Assembly: GCF_030813595.1 (NCBI RefSeq)
Contig: NZ_JAUSUH010000001.1
Location: forward strand, 496,001-560,000
Source: Ancylobacter vacuolatus
GTDB taxonomy: Bacteria; Pseudomonadota; Alphaproteobacteria; Rhizobiales; Xanthobacteraceae
Length of the DNA stretch: 64,000 nt
Direction: 5' to 3'
The notes under the pieces were generated by a model. It saw only the letters and a list, made by a program, of their open reading frames with translations, searched no databases and was not told the origin of the DNA. Below, piece by piece: positions 50,637-59,054 of the stretch (position 1 is its first letter; the number at the start of each line of letters is the position of its first letter). Both the position numbers and the translations under genes were made by a program.

Positions 50637-51404
50637 ATGCTTTATGTCTATGCCATCACGGCCGACTGCGCGGCCGGAGCGAGTTCGCTCCTGCCGGAGG
50701 ACGGCATCCTTCCCGGCGTGGCGGTGCAGCATTTCGCGGCGGGTCCGCTCGGCGCCGTGGCAAGTGCGGTGCCGGACAGCGTCTTCGGCAAGGAGGCGCT
50801 GCAGGCGCAGCTCAATGATGCCGACTGGACACGCGCCCGCATTCTCGACCATCAGCGCGTGGTCTCCTCCCTCCTGCCGGTGGCCACCGTGCTGCCGCTG
50901 AAATTCTGCTCCCTATTCGCCGGGGAAGCCTCCCTTGCCGACGCCCTCGCCACCCAGCGCGAGGTGCTGGAAGCCACGGTCGCCCGTTTGCGCGGCGCGC
51001 GGGAATGGGGGGTGAAACTGTTCTTCGAGTCCCCCACCCGGCCCGTCCGAACCGCCGAACCTGTCGGCGCCGGCTCTGGCCTGGCGTTCTTCCGTCGCAA
51101 GAAGGAGGAGCAGGAATTCCGCGCCGCCGCCGAGGCCGCCCTCGACAACTGCGTGGCGGCCAGTCATCGCCGCCTCGCCGCTCATGCACGCGCGGCGGTC
51201 GCCAACCCTCTGCAGCCGCCTGAACTGCACGGACATGCCGGGACGATGGGGCTGAACGGCGCCTATCTCGTTGCGGCGGAGACGGAGGCGGCATGGCGGG
51301 CGTGCCTGTTGGAACTTGAGACGGCCTATGCGGCTGTTGGTGCCCGCTATGTGCTGACCGGCCCCTGGGCCGCCTATAATTTCACCGGAGGCGGGCTTGT
51401 CTGA
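50637..51404 (+). CDS. Gas vesicle protein GvpF/GvpL family (copy 3)
   Basis: A 255-residue protein starting MLYVYAITADC, with VLPLKFCSLF in place of the usual LPVRFG segment and the closing YVLTGPWAAYNF. An ATG at 50637 behind GGGAGG is preferred over GTG 50631. It follows a 126-base gap, which is the largest between gvpO and gvpK and might hold an internal promoter; nothing definite is visible. Confidence 0.9.
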   Translation: MLYVYAITADCAAGASSLLPEDGILPGVAVQHFAAGPLGAVASAVPDSVFGKEALQAQLNDADWTRARILDHQRVVSSLLPVATVLPLKFCSLFAGEASLADALATQREVLEATVARLRGAREWGVKLFFESPTRPVRTAEPVGAGSGLAFFRRKKEEQEFRAAAEAALDNCVAASHRRLAAHARAAVANPLQPPELHGHAGTMGLNGAYLVAAETEAAWRACLLELETAYAAVGARYVLTGPWAAYNFTGGGLV

Positions 51405-51633
51405 ACTTCCCCCCATGCCGTCGCGCCATTCCGGCGAGATTGCCGTTGCCGATCTTCTCGACCGCGCCCTGCACAAGGGGCTCGTGGTTTGGGGCGAGGC
51501 GACGATCTCGGTAGCCGGCGTCGATCTCGTCTATCTCGGCCTCAAACTCCTTCTGACCTCGACTGACACCGTCAATCGGATGCGCGAGGCGGCCAACGCC
51601 GCGCCGGACGAGCGGCACCCTAACGCCGACTAG
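51397..51633 (+). CDS. GvpA-family minor shell protein (GvpS/GvpM type), TTG start
   Basis: A 78-residue protein with a GvpA-like core: VADLLDRALHKGLVVWGEA, ISVAGVDLVYLGLKL. The start is taken as TTG at 51397 because GGAGG stands five bases upstream and it overlaps the preceding stop. ATG 51415 has no ribosome site. It is the third and most diverged GvpA homologue of the cluster. Confidence 0.85.
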   Translation: MSELPPMPSRHSGEIAVADLLDRALHKGLVVWGEATISVAGVDLVYLGLKLLLTSTDTVNRMREAANAAPDERHPNAD

Positions 51634-51643
51634 GGCTACGCCC

Positions 51644-52333
51644 ATGCTGTACCTCTACGCCATCCTGGAATCACCGCTGCCACAGAAGCGGCTTCCGCCC
51701 GGCATTGGCGGGGCGTCGCCGCTCTTCGTGGAATCGCACGGGCTCGCCTGCGCCGTCAGCGAGGCGGCCGATGCCACGATTGCGCCCGAGCCGTCGCAAA
51801 TCTGGCGCCATCAGGAGGTGGTTGCCGCGCTTATGGAGGGCCCGCCGGTGCTTCCGCTCCGGTTCGGAACCGTGGTGGAGGACAGCGCCGCCTGCCTGCG
51901 GCTGCTCGCACGCCACCATGCCGAACTGTGCGCCCAGCTCGACCGGGTGCGCCATTGCGTCGAGTTCGCGCTGCGGGTGGCGGGCCTGCCCGAACTGCCC
52001 GACCCGGACCCAAGCTCCAACCTCGCGGGACCCGGTCCCGGCACCTCGCATCTTCGCACTCTGGTCCGCCGCGAGCGCGGCTGGCCGGGCTCCAGCGCCG
52101 CATTCCCCCATGACACGCTCACCACCCATGCCGCCTCCCGGCTGCTCTGGGCCCGCTCGCCCTCGCAGCCGGATCTGCGGGCCTCCTTCCTTGTCCAGCG
52201 CCGCAGCGCCTCCGCCTTTCTCGACGATGTCGGCGCGCTCCAACGTCTGAGGCCCGATCTCGGCATCACTGTCACCGGCCCCTGGCCGCCCTATTCCTTC
52301 TCCGATCCCGACCTGACTGGAGGCCGCGAATGA
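51644..52333 (+). CDS. Gas vesicle protein GvpF/GvpL family (copy 4)
   Basis: A 229-residue protein starting MLYLYAILESP with VLPLRFGTVVED and the closing ITVTGPWPPYSF. A central insert rich in Pro and Ser (DPDPSSNLAGPGPG) replaces part of the helical region of longer members. It overlaps gvpK by four bases. Confidence 0.9.
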   Translation: MLYLYAILESPLPQKRLPPGIGGASPLFVESHGLACAVSEAADATIAPEPSQIWRHQEVVAALMEGPPVLPLRFGTVVEDSAACLRLLARHHAELCAQLDRVRHCVEFALRVAGLPELPDPDPSSNLAGPGPGTSHLRTLVRRERGWPGSSAAFPHDTLTTHAASRLLWARSPSQPDLRASFLVQRRSASAFLDDVGALQRLRPDLGITVTGPWPPYSFSDPDLTGGRE

Positions 52334-52635
52334 ACGCGCCGTGCACGGCCGAAACCCTCGAAAACGCGCTGCGTGGCCGTATCGACATCGATCCCGAAAA
52401 AGTCGAGCAGGGCCTCGTCAAGCTTGTGCTGATGCTGGTGGAAACGGTGCGACAGGTGGTGGAACGCCAGGCGATCCGCCGGGTGGAAGGCGGCACGCTG
52501 ACCGAGGAAGAAACCGAGCGGCTCGGCCTCGCGCTGATGCGGCTGGAGGAGAAGATGGCCGAGCTACGTCTGCATTTCGGGTTCGAAGAGGGTGATCTCG
52601 ACCTCAAGCTGCAGCTTCCGCTGGGCGAACTCTGA
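52330..52635 (+). CDS. gvpK: Gas vesicle protein GvpK
   Basis: A 101-residue helical protein matching GvpK: IDIDPEKVEQGLVKLVLMLV, RQVVERQAIRRVEGG, LTEEETERLGLALM. GvpK is an essential accessory protein of assembly. It ends the cluster. The 145-base gap to the next gene holds no clear terminator but does hold the dmeR operator. Confidence 0.95.
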   Translation: MNAPCTAETLENALRGRIDIDPEKVEQGLVKLVLMLVETVRQVVERQAIRRVEGGTLTEEETERLGLALMRLEEKMAELRLHFGFEEGDLDLKLQLPLGEL

Positions 52636-52760
52636 ACCGCCCGGTCGGCGGAACAGCGCTCCCGTCACGACACATGGGCGGCGATCCACGATCGGAAGGG
52701 TGCCCGGCGCCCTCGCTCGACTGGCGGGGCGCGGACCGGCTTCTTGCGCGCACGCGGCAT

Positions 52761-52777
52761 ATAGGGTACCCCCCTAT
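52761..52777. promoter_or_regulatory. ATAGG-GTACCCC-CCTAT palindrome, likely DmeR operator
   Basis: Five-base inverted arms flank a GC tract, the general form of operators of the RcnR/DmeR branch. It ends three bases before the dmeR ATG, so the repressor would block promoter or ribosome access directly; the message may be almost leaderless. Confidence 0.7.
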
Positions 52778-52780
52778 GTT

Positions 52781-53056
52781 ATGTCGCATCTCTCAACACC
52801 CAATCCCGCCTTGCTCGCCCGTGTCCAGCGTATCGCCGGGCAGGTGGCGGCGATCGAGCGCGGCCTCGCCGGTGGCGCGGACTGCACGGCCCTGCTGCAC
52901 CTCGTCGCCGCCACCAAGGGCGCCATCAGCGGCCTGATGGAGAAGATCGTCGAGGAGCACCTGCACTCCCATGTCGCCGATCCCGACCTCTCGCCCGACG
53001 CTCGGGCCGAGGGCGCGCGCGAACTGATGGACGCCATCCGCCGCTACTCCAAATAG
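52781..53056 (+). CDS. dmeR: Ni/Co-responsive repressor of the CsoR/RcnR family (DmeR)
   Basis: A 91-residue all-helical repressor. The Ni/Co-type metal residues of RcnR are all present at the same numbers: His3, Cys35, His60 and His64. This fixes the start at 52781, although no ribosome site is visible there. The adjacent CDF exporter with a His-rich loop completes a dmeRF pair. Metal binding releases the protein from the palindrome just upstream. Confidence 0.92.
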   Translation: MSHLSTPNPALLARVQRIAGQVAAIERGLAGGADCTALLHLVAATKGAISGLMEKIVEEHLHSHVADPDLSPDARAEGARELMDAIRRYSK

Positions 53057-53065
53057 GTCACGCAC

Positions 53066-54082
53066 ATGAACCCGTTGCCGGATACGCAGGCCTTCACCCA
53101 CCCGCACGTGTTCCTCAGTGCCAGTCATGACGAGAGTTCGCGGCGCACCCTCCTCGTTGCGCTCCTGACCGCGGTCATGATGGTCGGCGAGATTGCCGCG
53201 GGCTTCTATACCGGCTCAATGGCGTTGCTGGCCGATGGCTTCCACATGGCCACCCATGCCGGCGCGCTGGGCATCGCCGCCCTCGCCTATGGCTATGCCC
53301 GCCGGCACGCCGGGGATGCCCGGTTCAGTTTCGGCACCGGCAAGGTGGGCGATCTCGCCGGCTTCGCCTCGGCGGCCATCCTCGGCATCGTTGCCGCCGT
53401 CATGGCCTTCGAATCGGTGTTGCGCCTGTATGAGCCTGTGGAAGTGGCGTTCGGCGATGCCACCTTGGTGGCCGTGCTCGGCCTCGGGGTCAATCTGGTC
53501 AGCGCCTTCCTGCTGGGGGGCGGTCATTCGCATGGGCATGGGCATTCCCATCACCACAAGGCCCACGCGCACACGCCGCATGATGATGACCACCCGCATC
53601 ATGACCATCCACATCACGATCATCCGCACCATGGCGAAGCCCATCCGGGCGCGGCACGCGGCCAGGACAATAATCTGCGCGGCGCCTATCTGCATGTGCT
53701 GGCCGATGCACTCACCTCCGTGCTCGCCATCGTCGCTCTGCTTGCCGGGGGCGCGCTTGGCTGGGTGTGGCTCGACCCTGTCATGGGTATCGTCGGCGGC
53801 CTCGTCATCGCCCGCTGGGCCTGGAGCCTGATGCGCGACACCTCGGCCGTCCTGCTCGACCAGACCGACAGCCAGCTCGCTGGCGAGGTGACGGAAGTCG
53901 TCGAGGGGCCGGGCGATGTCCGCATCGCCGATCTTCATGTCTGGCGGATCGGGCCCGATTCGCATGCCGCCATCATCAGCGTGGTGGCCCCGCTCGGCCT
54001 GACCTGCGACGCCATCCGCGCGCGTCTGGCGCCGGTGCACGAACTGAAGCACGTCACGGTCGAGTGCCGGCACGCCGCGTGA
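53066..54082 (+). CDS. dmeF: CDF-family divalent metal exporter (DmeF)
   Basis: A 338-residue cation diffusion facilitator. The metal-site pattern is seen in helix 2 (LLADGFHMATHAG) and helix 5 (YLHVLADALTSV), where the HD pairs of zinc transporters appear as H/D variants. A long His-rich cytoplasmic loop, about residues 152-192 (repeats of DHPHH), lies between helices 4 and 5. The C-terminal domain begins near residue 270. With the RcnR-type repressor it probably exports Co and Ni from the cytoplasm to the periplasm. Confidence 0.92.
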   Translation: MNPLPDTQAFTHPHVFLSASHDESSRRTLLVALLTAVMMVGEIAAGFYTGSMALLADGFHMATHAGALGIAALAYGYARRHAGDARFSFGTGKVGDLAGFASAAILGIVAAVMAFESVLRLYEPVEVAFGDATLVAVLGLGVNLVSAFLLGGGHSHGHGHSHHHKAHAHTPHDDDHPHHDHPHHDHPHHGEAHPGAARGQDNNLRGAYLHVLADALTSVLAIVALLAGGALGWVWLDPVMGIVGGLVIARWAWSLMRDTSAVLLDQTDSQLAGEVTEVVEGPGDVRIADLHVWRIGPDSHAAIISVVAPLGLTCDAIRARLAPVHELKHVTVECRHAA

Positions 54083-54231
54083 TGCGCAGCGCGGTCACAG
54101 CCTCGCGAAGGCGTGGCGTCCTAACGGTCTGGAAACCATGACGGCATTAATCGGGGGTGTCCGGCGGCCTGGGCGCCCCTCGCCGCGCGCCCGCCGTCGA
54201 TCCGCCTTGTTGCGACGCTAGCCGAGCTGAC

Positions 54232-55260
54232 ATGAACCTGTTGCGCACCGCCTTGCTGTTCTGCCTCGCCATCGTCCTCGCCGGTTGCGCGTCGATGGAT
54301 GGCGATGATCGCGGCTCGATCCCAATCCCGCAAAAGCTGATGCAGGAGATGGCGGCCAAGGGCATGAGCCCTGACGATCCGATCATGGTGCGGATCTACA
54401 AGCAGGAAAGCGAGCTGGAAGTGTGGAAGCGCACCAGCTCCGGGCGCTACGCCCTGCTCAAGACCTACCCGCTCTGCCGCTGGTCGGGAAAGCTCGGCCC
54501 CAAGACCCGTGAGGGCGACCGCCAGGCGCCGGAAGGCTTCTACACCATCTCGCGCGGCCAGCTGAACCCGCGTTCGCAATACTATCTCTCCTTCAATCTC
54601 GGCTATCCCAACGCGCTGGAACAGGCGCTCGGCTATAGCGGCAGCGCGCTGATGGTGCATGGCGCCTGCACCTCCGCCGGCTGCTATGCCATGACCAATG
54701 ACGGCGTCGGGGAAGTCTATGCCCTGGCGCGCGAGGCGCTGGCGGCCGGCCAGCCCGGCTTCCAGGTGCAATCCCTGCCCTTCCGCATGACGCCGGCCAA
54801 TATGGCCGAACACCGTGCCAACCCGAACATGCCCTATTGGCGCAACCTGAAGGAAGGCACCGACCTGTTCGCCGTCACCCGCGTGCCGCCGAATGTGTCG
54901 GCCTGTGGTGGCCGCTATCGATTCACATCAGGCACCCAGCCGGCGCAGCCGATGGCCGATCCGCTCGCCCCCTGCCCGCTGCCGGTGGCCGATGCCGCGC
55001 TGATGGCGGCGACGAACAAGCAGATGCAGGACGAGCAGAGCATCGCCGTTCTGGCGGCCGCACGTCCGCCGGCCAACGCCACCTATATCGATGGCGGCAT
55101 GCATCCGAGCTTCCGCGACATTCTGCGCCGCTCCGGCCCGCAGAAGCTGGCGGCCATGACCTCGGGCGGTAAGATCCCGGTCAGCGAGCCCAATGCCGCC
55201 CTCGCCGATCCCTACAAGGGCGCGGCATCGGACGTGGAAGAGGGCGATACCGCCAACTAG
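54232..55260 (+). CDS. Lipoprotein L,D-transpeptidase-like protein (YafK/YkuD family)
   Basis: A 342-residue precursor with a lipoprotein signal (lipobox LAGC, Cys18). The YkuD catalytic domain carries the motif MVHGACTSAGCYAMT, which contains the HGxxxxxGC His and Cys. The family start, DDPIMVRIYKQESELEVW, is typical of YafK/DpaA proteins. DpaA of E. coli removes Braun lipoprotein from peptidoglycan; whether this protein links or cleaves is unknown. The C-terminal 100 residues are poorly conserved. The 149-base gap upstream shows no clear element. Confidence 0.87.
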   Translation: MNLLRTALLFCLAIVLAGCASMDGDDRGSIPIPQKLMQEMAAKGMSPDDPIMVRIYKQESELEVWKRTSSGRYALLKTYPLCRWSGKLGPKTREGDRQAPEGFYTISRGQLNPRSQYYLSFNLGYPNALEQALGYSGSALMVHGACTSAGCYAMTNDGVGEVYALAREALAAGQPGFQVQSLPFRMTPANMAEHRANPNMPYWRNLKEGTDLFAVTRVPPNVSACGGRYRFTSGTQPAQPMADPLAPCPLPVADAALMAATNKQMQDEQSIAVLAAARPPANATYIDGGMHPSFRDILRRSGPQKLAAMTSGGKIPVSEPNAALADPYKGAASDVEEGDTAN

Positions 55261-55347
55261 CCCGGTCGCTAGGTCTTCCCCCTGCCGCCGCTTTGCGGCA
55301 GATAGGCGTCTCATCCCTTGGTATGAGGCGACGATGCACGAGGCGAC

Positions 55348-55731
55348 ATGGCGACCCGAATGACCCCGAACGAGATGCTGGCCACCGCCCGCGATCTCAA
55401 GCGCCTGCCCTTCACGGAAGCCGACCTCGCCCTCATCCGCTCCGGCACACCGGCGGTGGCCCCGAAGCTGTCAGCGAAGTACGAGCCTTCGGAAGGCCTC
55501 TACTATCTCGCCGCCCCTTCGCTCCACATGGAGTTCGTGGTGGTGAAGTCGGAGCGGATGCGCCTGCCCTTCCTCACTTTGCCGCGCTACACCATCATGA
55601 TGGGTTTCGAGCATGGCGATGTCTGGGAGAAGGGGCCGGTGGTTAACCGCCTGCGCGCCGTGCCCTTCATCTTCAAGCGGATGGCGGCAGCCGACAACTG
55701 GCTCGACGACGAATTCGGTCGCAAGAAATAA
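55348..55731 (+). CDS. Hypothetical protein (127 aa)
   Basis: A 127-residue soluble protein. Its start is helical (TPNEMLATARDLKRLPF), followed by a beta-rich core with LHMEFVVVKSERMRLPF. No family could be named, and no signal peptide is seen. It stands alone between the transpeptidase and the convergent eut genes. An in-frame start here is supported by codon use like that of its neighbours, but the ribosome site is weak. Confidence 0.6.
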   Translation: MATRMTPNEMLATARDLKRLPFTEADLALIRSGTPAVAPKLSAKYEPSEGLYYLAAPSLHMEFVVVKSERMRLPFLTLPRYTIMMGFEHGDVWEKGPVVNRLRAVPFIFKRMAAADNWLDDEFGRKK

Positions 55732-55795
55732 TGCCGCGCGCCGCGCCTCCTGCTCAACCTGCCGGATCGGCTCGGCGCATAACACGTTGATATCG

Positions 55796-56623
55796 CTAAC
55801 CGATCCGTGCCGGCGGCGGCCGGCCGCCGACGAGCAGAAGGTCACTCTCATCCTTCAGGCTCACGCCGGTGAGCTGCCGCGCCAGCGCCTCCTTCAGCAG
55901 CCAGGCGAGCTTGAAGGCGGCTAGCTCGTGCGAAAGCCCCTCGCCGCGCACATTGGAAATGCAGTTGCGCTCGGCATCCGAGCGCCCGGCGCGCGGGGCG
56001 AAGGTGAGGTAGAGGCCGAGGCTGTCCGGTGAGGACAGGCCCGGCCGCTCGCCGATCAGCACCACGCAGGCGCTGGCCCTCAGCGCTTCGCCCACTTCGT
56101 CCCCAAGCGCCACGCGCGCCTGGCTGGCGATGCACACCGGCCCGACGCTCCAGCCCGCCTCGGCGATCCGCGCCTTGAAGGCGGTGAGGAACGGCACCGC
56201 CTGCGCATGGATCGCAGTGGAGGACAGCCCGTCGGCAACGACGAGGGCGACATCCACCGGAGCCCCGGCCCGCGACGCCAGCAGCGCCCGGCTTTCCTCC
56301 GACAGCCGGCGCCCGAGATCGGGGCGGCGTAGATAGGCATCGCGCGCCGGGGCGGCGGAGGCCAGTTCGAGCGTCTCGAAGCCCAGCGCCGCGATATCGC
56401 CTGCCATGCGGGCCGACTCGAAGGGGAGATGCACCGCATCGCGCGCCTGCGCATGGGCGAGCGCGAAGCGCAGCACCTCCCGTGTCGGCATGCCCGTGCC
56501 CGCCCGCCCCAAGGCGATGCGCGCGGGCGTGACGCCGGCCAGCCGGCGCCAGCTATCCTCGATCACCGCAGGTTCGCTCACAGAATCGGCCGGGCGATCG
56601 CCGTCCGTCGCCGCGTCGCTCAT
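55796..56623 (-). CDS. eutC: Ethanolamine ammonia-lyase small subunit
   Basis: A 275-residue protein matching EutC: ARIALGRAGTGMPTREVLRFALAHAQARD near the start (split by variation), DVALVVADGLSSTAIHAQAVPFL, and the C-terminal CISNVRGEGLSHELAAFKL. It forms, with EutB, the adenosylcobalamin-dependent lyase that converts ethanolamine to acetaldehyde and ammonia. Its start overlaps the eutB stop by four bases. No eut microcompartment genes are present. Confidence 0.95.
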   Translation of the reverse strand: MSDAATDGDRPADSVSEPAVIEDSWRRLAGVTPARIALGRAGTGMPTREVLRFALAHAQARDAVHLPFESARMAGDIAALGFETLELASAAPARDAYLRRPDLGRRLSEESRALLASRAGAPVDVALVVADGLSSTAIHAQAVPFLTAFKARIAEAGWSVGPVCIASQARVALGDEVGEALRASACVVLIGERPGLSSPDSLGLYLTFAPRAGRSDAERNCISNVRGEGLSHELAAFKLAWLLKEALARQLTGVSLKDESDLLLVGGRPPPARIG

Positions 56624-58008
56624 GCCGCCAGCTCCGGCGAAGCGGCGAGCAGCGGGTGAATCCCGTGCTGCTTCCTCAAGCTGCCGTCCGGCTCAGTGAT
56701 GCCCATGCGCTGCAGCCACGCCTCGAATTCCGGCGCCCGCTTCAGGCCGAGCACCTGACGCAGATAGAGCTGGTCGTGGAACGAGGTCGACTGGTAGTTC
56801 AGCATCACGTCGTCGGAGCCCGGAATGCCCATGATGTAGGTGACCCCCGCCGCGCCGAGCAGCGTCATCAGCGTGTCCATGTCGTCCTGGTCGGCCTCGG
56901 CATGGTTGGTGTAGCAGACGTCACAGCCGAGCGGCACGCCCATCAGCTTGCCGCAGAAATGGTCTTCCAGTCCGGCGCGGATGATCTGCTTGCCGTCATA
57001 GAGATATTCCGGCCCGATGAAGCCGACCACCGTGTTCACCAGAAGCGGCTTGAACGGCCGGCACACGGCGTAGGCGCGCGCCTCCAGCGTCTGCTGGTCG
57101 ACACCGTAATGGGCGTTGGCGGAGAGCGCCGAGCCCTGCCCGGTCTCGAAATACATCACATTGTCGCCGAGCGTGCCGCGCTTAAGCGACAGCGCTGCCT
57201 CGCGCCCTTCTTTAAGCGTGGCGAGATCGATGCCGAAGGAGGCGTTCGCCTTCTGCGTGCCCGCCACCGACTGGAACACCAGATCGACCGGCACGCCGCG
57301 GTTGATCACCTCGGTCGAGGTGGTGACATGGGTGAGCACGCAGGCCTGGGTCGGAATCTCGAAACGCTGGATGATGCCGTCGATCAGCTTGAGCAGTTCG
57401 CTCAGCACCGGCACGCTGTCGGAGGCCGGGTTGATGCCGATCACCGCGTCGCCGCAGCCATAGAGCAGCCCGTCGAGGATCGAGGCGGTGACGCCCGCCG
57501 GGTCGTCTGTGGGGTGGTTGGGCTGGAGCCGCACCGCCATGGTGCCGGGCAGGCCGATCGTGTTGCGGAACCTTGTCACCACGCGGCATTTTTTGGCGAC
57601 CGCGATCAGATCCTGGTTGCGCATCAGCTTGGACACCGCCGCCGCCATCTCCGGCGTCACGCCGGGGGCAATGGCGGCCAGAACCTCGCTGGTGGCGACA
57701 CCGGAGAGCAGGAAGTCGCGGAAATCGCCGACCGTCATGTGCGAGAGCGTCCGGAAGGCCAGCGCGTCATGGCTGTCGATGATGAGGCGCGTGACCTCGT
57801 CTTCCTCATAGGGCACCAGCGCCTCGTTGAGAAAGGCTCTCAGTGGCACGTCGGCGAGGCACATGCGCGCCGCCACATTCTCCTCGGCCGTGGCGGCGGC
57901 GACGCCGGCCAGCATGTCACCGGAGCGCAACGGCGTCGCCTTCGCCATCAAATCCTTCAGGTCGGCGAAGGCGTAAGTCTGCGATCCGGCGACGGTGCGA
58001 TAGGCCAT
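56620..58008 (-). CDS. eutB: Ethanolamine ammonia-lyase large subunit
   Basis: A 462-residue catalytic subunit with the family sequence intact: FADLKDLMAKATPLRSGD, KLMRNQDLIAVAKKC, RLQPNHPTDDP, and CDVCYTNHAEADQDDMD. It holds the TIM barrel that binds ethanolamine and the coenzyme B12 base. It is the first gene of a two-gene operon; the product acetaldehyde is toxic, so an aldehyde dehydrogenase is expected elsewhere. The 177-base divergent gap upstream holds the promoters of this gene and of the hydrolase gene, but no distinct operator was recognised. Confidence 0.96.
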   Translation of the reverse strand: MAYRTVAGSQTYAFADLKDLMAKATPLRSGDMLAGVAAATAEENVAARMCLADVPLRAFLNEALVPYEEDEVTRLIIDSHDALAFRTLSHMTVGDFRDFLLSGVATSEVLAAIAPGVTPEMAAAVSKLMRNQDLIAVAKKCRVVTRFRNTIGLPGTMAVRLQPNHPTDDPAGVTASILDGLLYGCGDAVIGINPASDSVPVLSELLKLIDGIIQRFEIPTQACVLTHVTTSTEVINRGVPVDLVFQSVAGTQKANASFGIDLATLKEGREAALSLKRGTLGDNVMYFETGQGSALSANAHYGVDQQTLEARAYAVCRPFKPLLVNTVVGFIGPEYLYDGKQIIRAGLEDHFCGKLMGVPLGCDVCYTNHAEADQDDMDTLMTLLGAAGVTYIMGIPGSDDVMLNYQSTSFHDQLYLRQVLGLKRAPEFEAWLQRMGITEPDGSLRKQHGIHPLLAASPELAA

Positions 58009-58185
58009 ATGAGCGGTCCCTGCGGCGCCCTGTGCTCAACGCAGCGCCATGGGAAAAATGTACCCTGCCGCCGCGCCCCGGCAAAGCGCAACTTCGGTCG
58101 GGTTGTTCGCGACGTCTGGCATGCCACGCTGGACGCGGCACGTGCCGGCCGCTACCACGCGCCACGGATTTTCGGAGGAAACGCC

Positions 58186-58929
58186 ATGGCCACCTTCATT
58201 CTCATCCACGGCTCCTGGCACTGGGGCGGCTGCTTCCAGAAGGTGGCCAATCTTCTCGGTGCCGCCGGCCATGCCGTGATCGCCCCCGACCTCGCCAGCC
58301 ATGGCTTCGACCCCACCCCCACCGCCGCCGTCACCGATATCGCGATCTACGCCGCCCCGGTGCGCGCGGCGCTGGAGGACATCGAGGGCAAGGCGATTCT
58401 CGTCGGCCATTCCGTCGGCGGGGCGACCTGCACATGGCTCGGCGAGGAAATGCCCGAGCGTATCGAGGCGCTGGTCTATCTCACCGGCTTCATGGCGCCG
58501 CACGGCAAGAGCGCCCGCGATTTCGTCATGACGCCGACCTATCTCAAGGACCCCGCCATCGTGGAGACGCAGGGCATGCTGCGGCTCGGCAAGGACGGGC
58601 TGGGCCTCGACCTCGCCCGCCGTGACCTCATCGCCCGCTCGCTCTATTCCGACTGCACCGAGCACGATATCGACCGCGCCTTGCCCAATCTCGTGCGCCT
58701 CACCCCGCACGCGCCCTTCGCCACCGTCTCGGCGATCACCCCGCACCGCTTCGGCACGCTGCGCCGGCACTATATCGAATGTCTCAGGGATCGCGGCCTG
58801 CCGCTCGCCGTGCAGCGGGAAATGCAGGCGGCCGTGCCCGGGGCAAAAGTGCATCAGCTCGACACCGGCCACTCGCCCTTTCTCAGCGCGCCGGAGGCGG
58901 TGGCAGAACTCTTATTGAACATCCGCTGA
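58186..58929 (+). CDS. Alpha/beta hydrolase (EstC/methylesterase-like)
   Basis: A 247-residue hydrolase with FILIHGSWHWGGCFQKVA at the oxyanion start, the nucleophile elbow GHSVGG and a C-terminal His in TGHSPF, as in plant methylesterase/hydroxynitrile-lyase-like enzymes. It is divergent from eutB, with a GGAGG ribosome site. The substrate is unknown; similar genes hydrolyse small esters. Confidence 0.85.
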   Translation: MATFILIHGSWHWGGCFQKVANLLGAAGHAVIAPDLASHGFDPTPTAAVTDIAIYAAPVRAALEDIEGKAILVGHSVGGATCTWLGEEMPERIEALVYLTGFMAPHGKSARDFVMTPTYLKDPAIVETQGMLRLGKDGLGLDLARRDLIARSLYSDCTEHDIDRALPNLVRLTPHAPFATVSAITPHRFGTLRRHYIECLRDRGLPLAVQREMQAAVPGAKVHQLDTGHSPFLSAPEAVAELLLNIR

Positions 58930-59054
58930 GCCCGCCGCGCCACACCTCGGCGGCATCCGGCAGGGGAAAGGCACGTGCCCCCTTTCCCCGTGGTGCCGGC
59001 ACCCGCTAGCCTGACCGGACTTCCAGAAGCCACAAGGCTCCCAAAGAGGCACGA

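Noticed and set aside
55764-55806. GGATCGG/CCGATCC inverted repeat as eutBC terminator
   Set aside because: The arms are seven bases and 29 bases apart, and one overlaps the eutC region; too weak to annotate.
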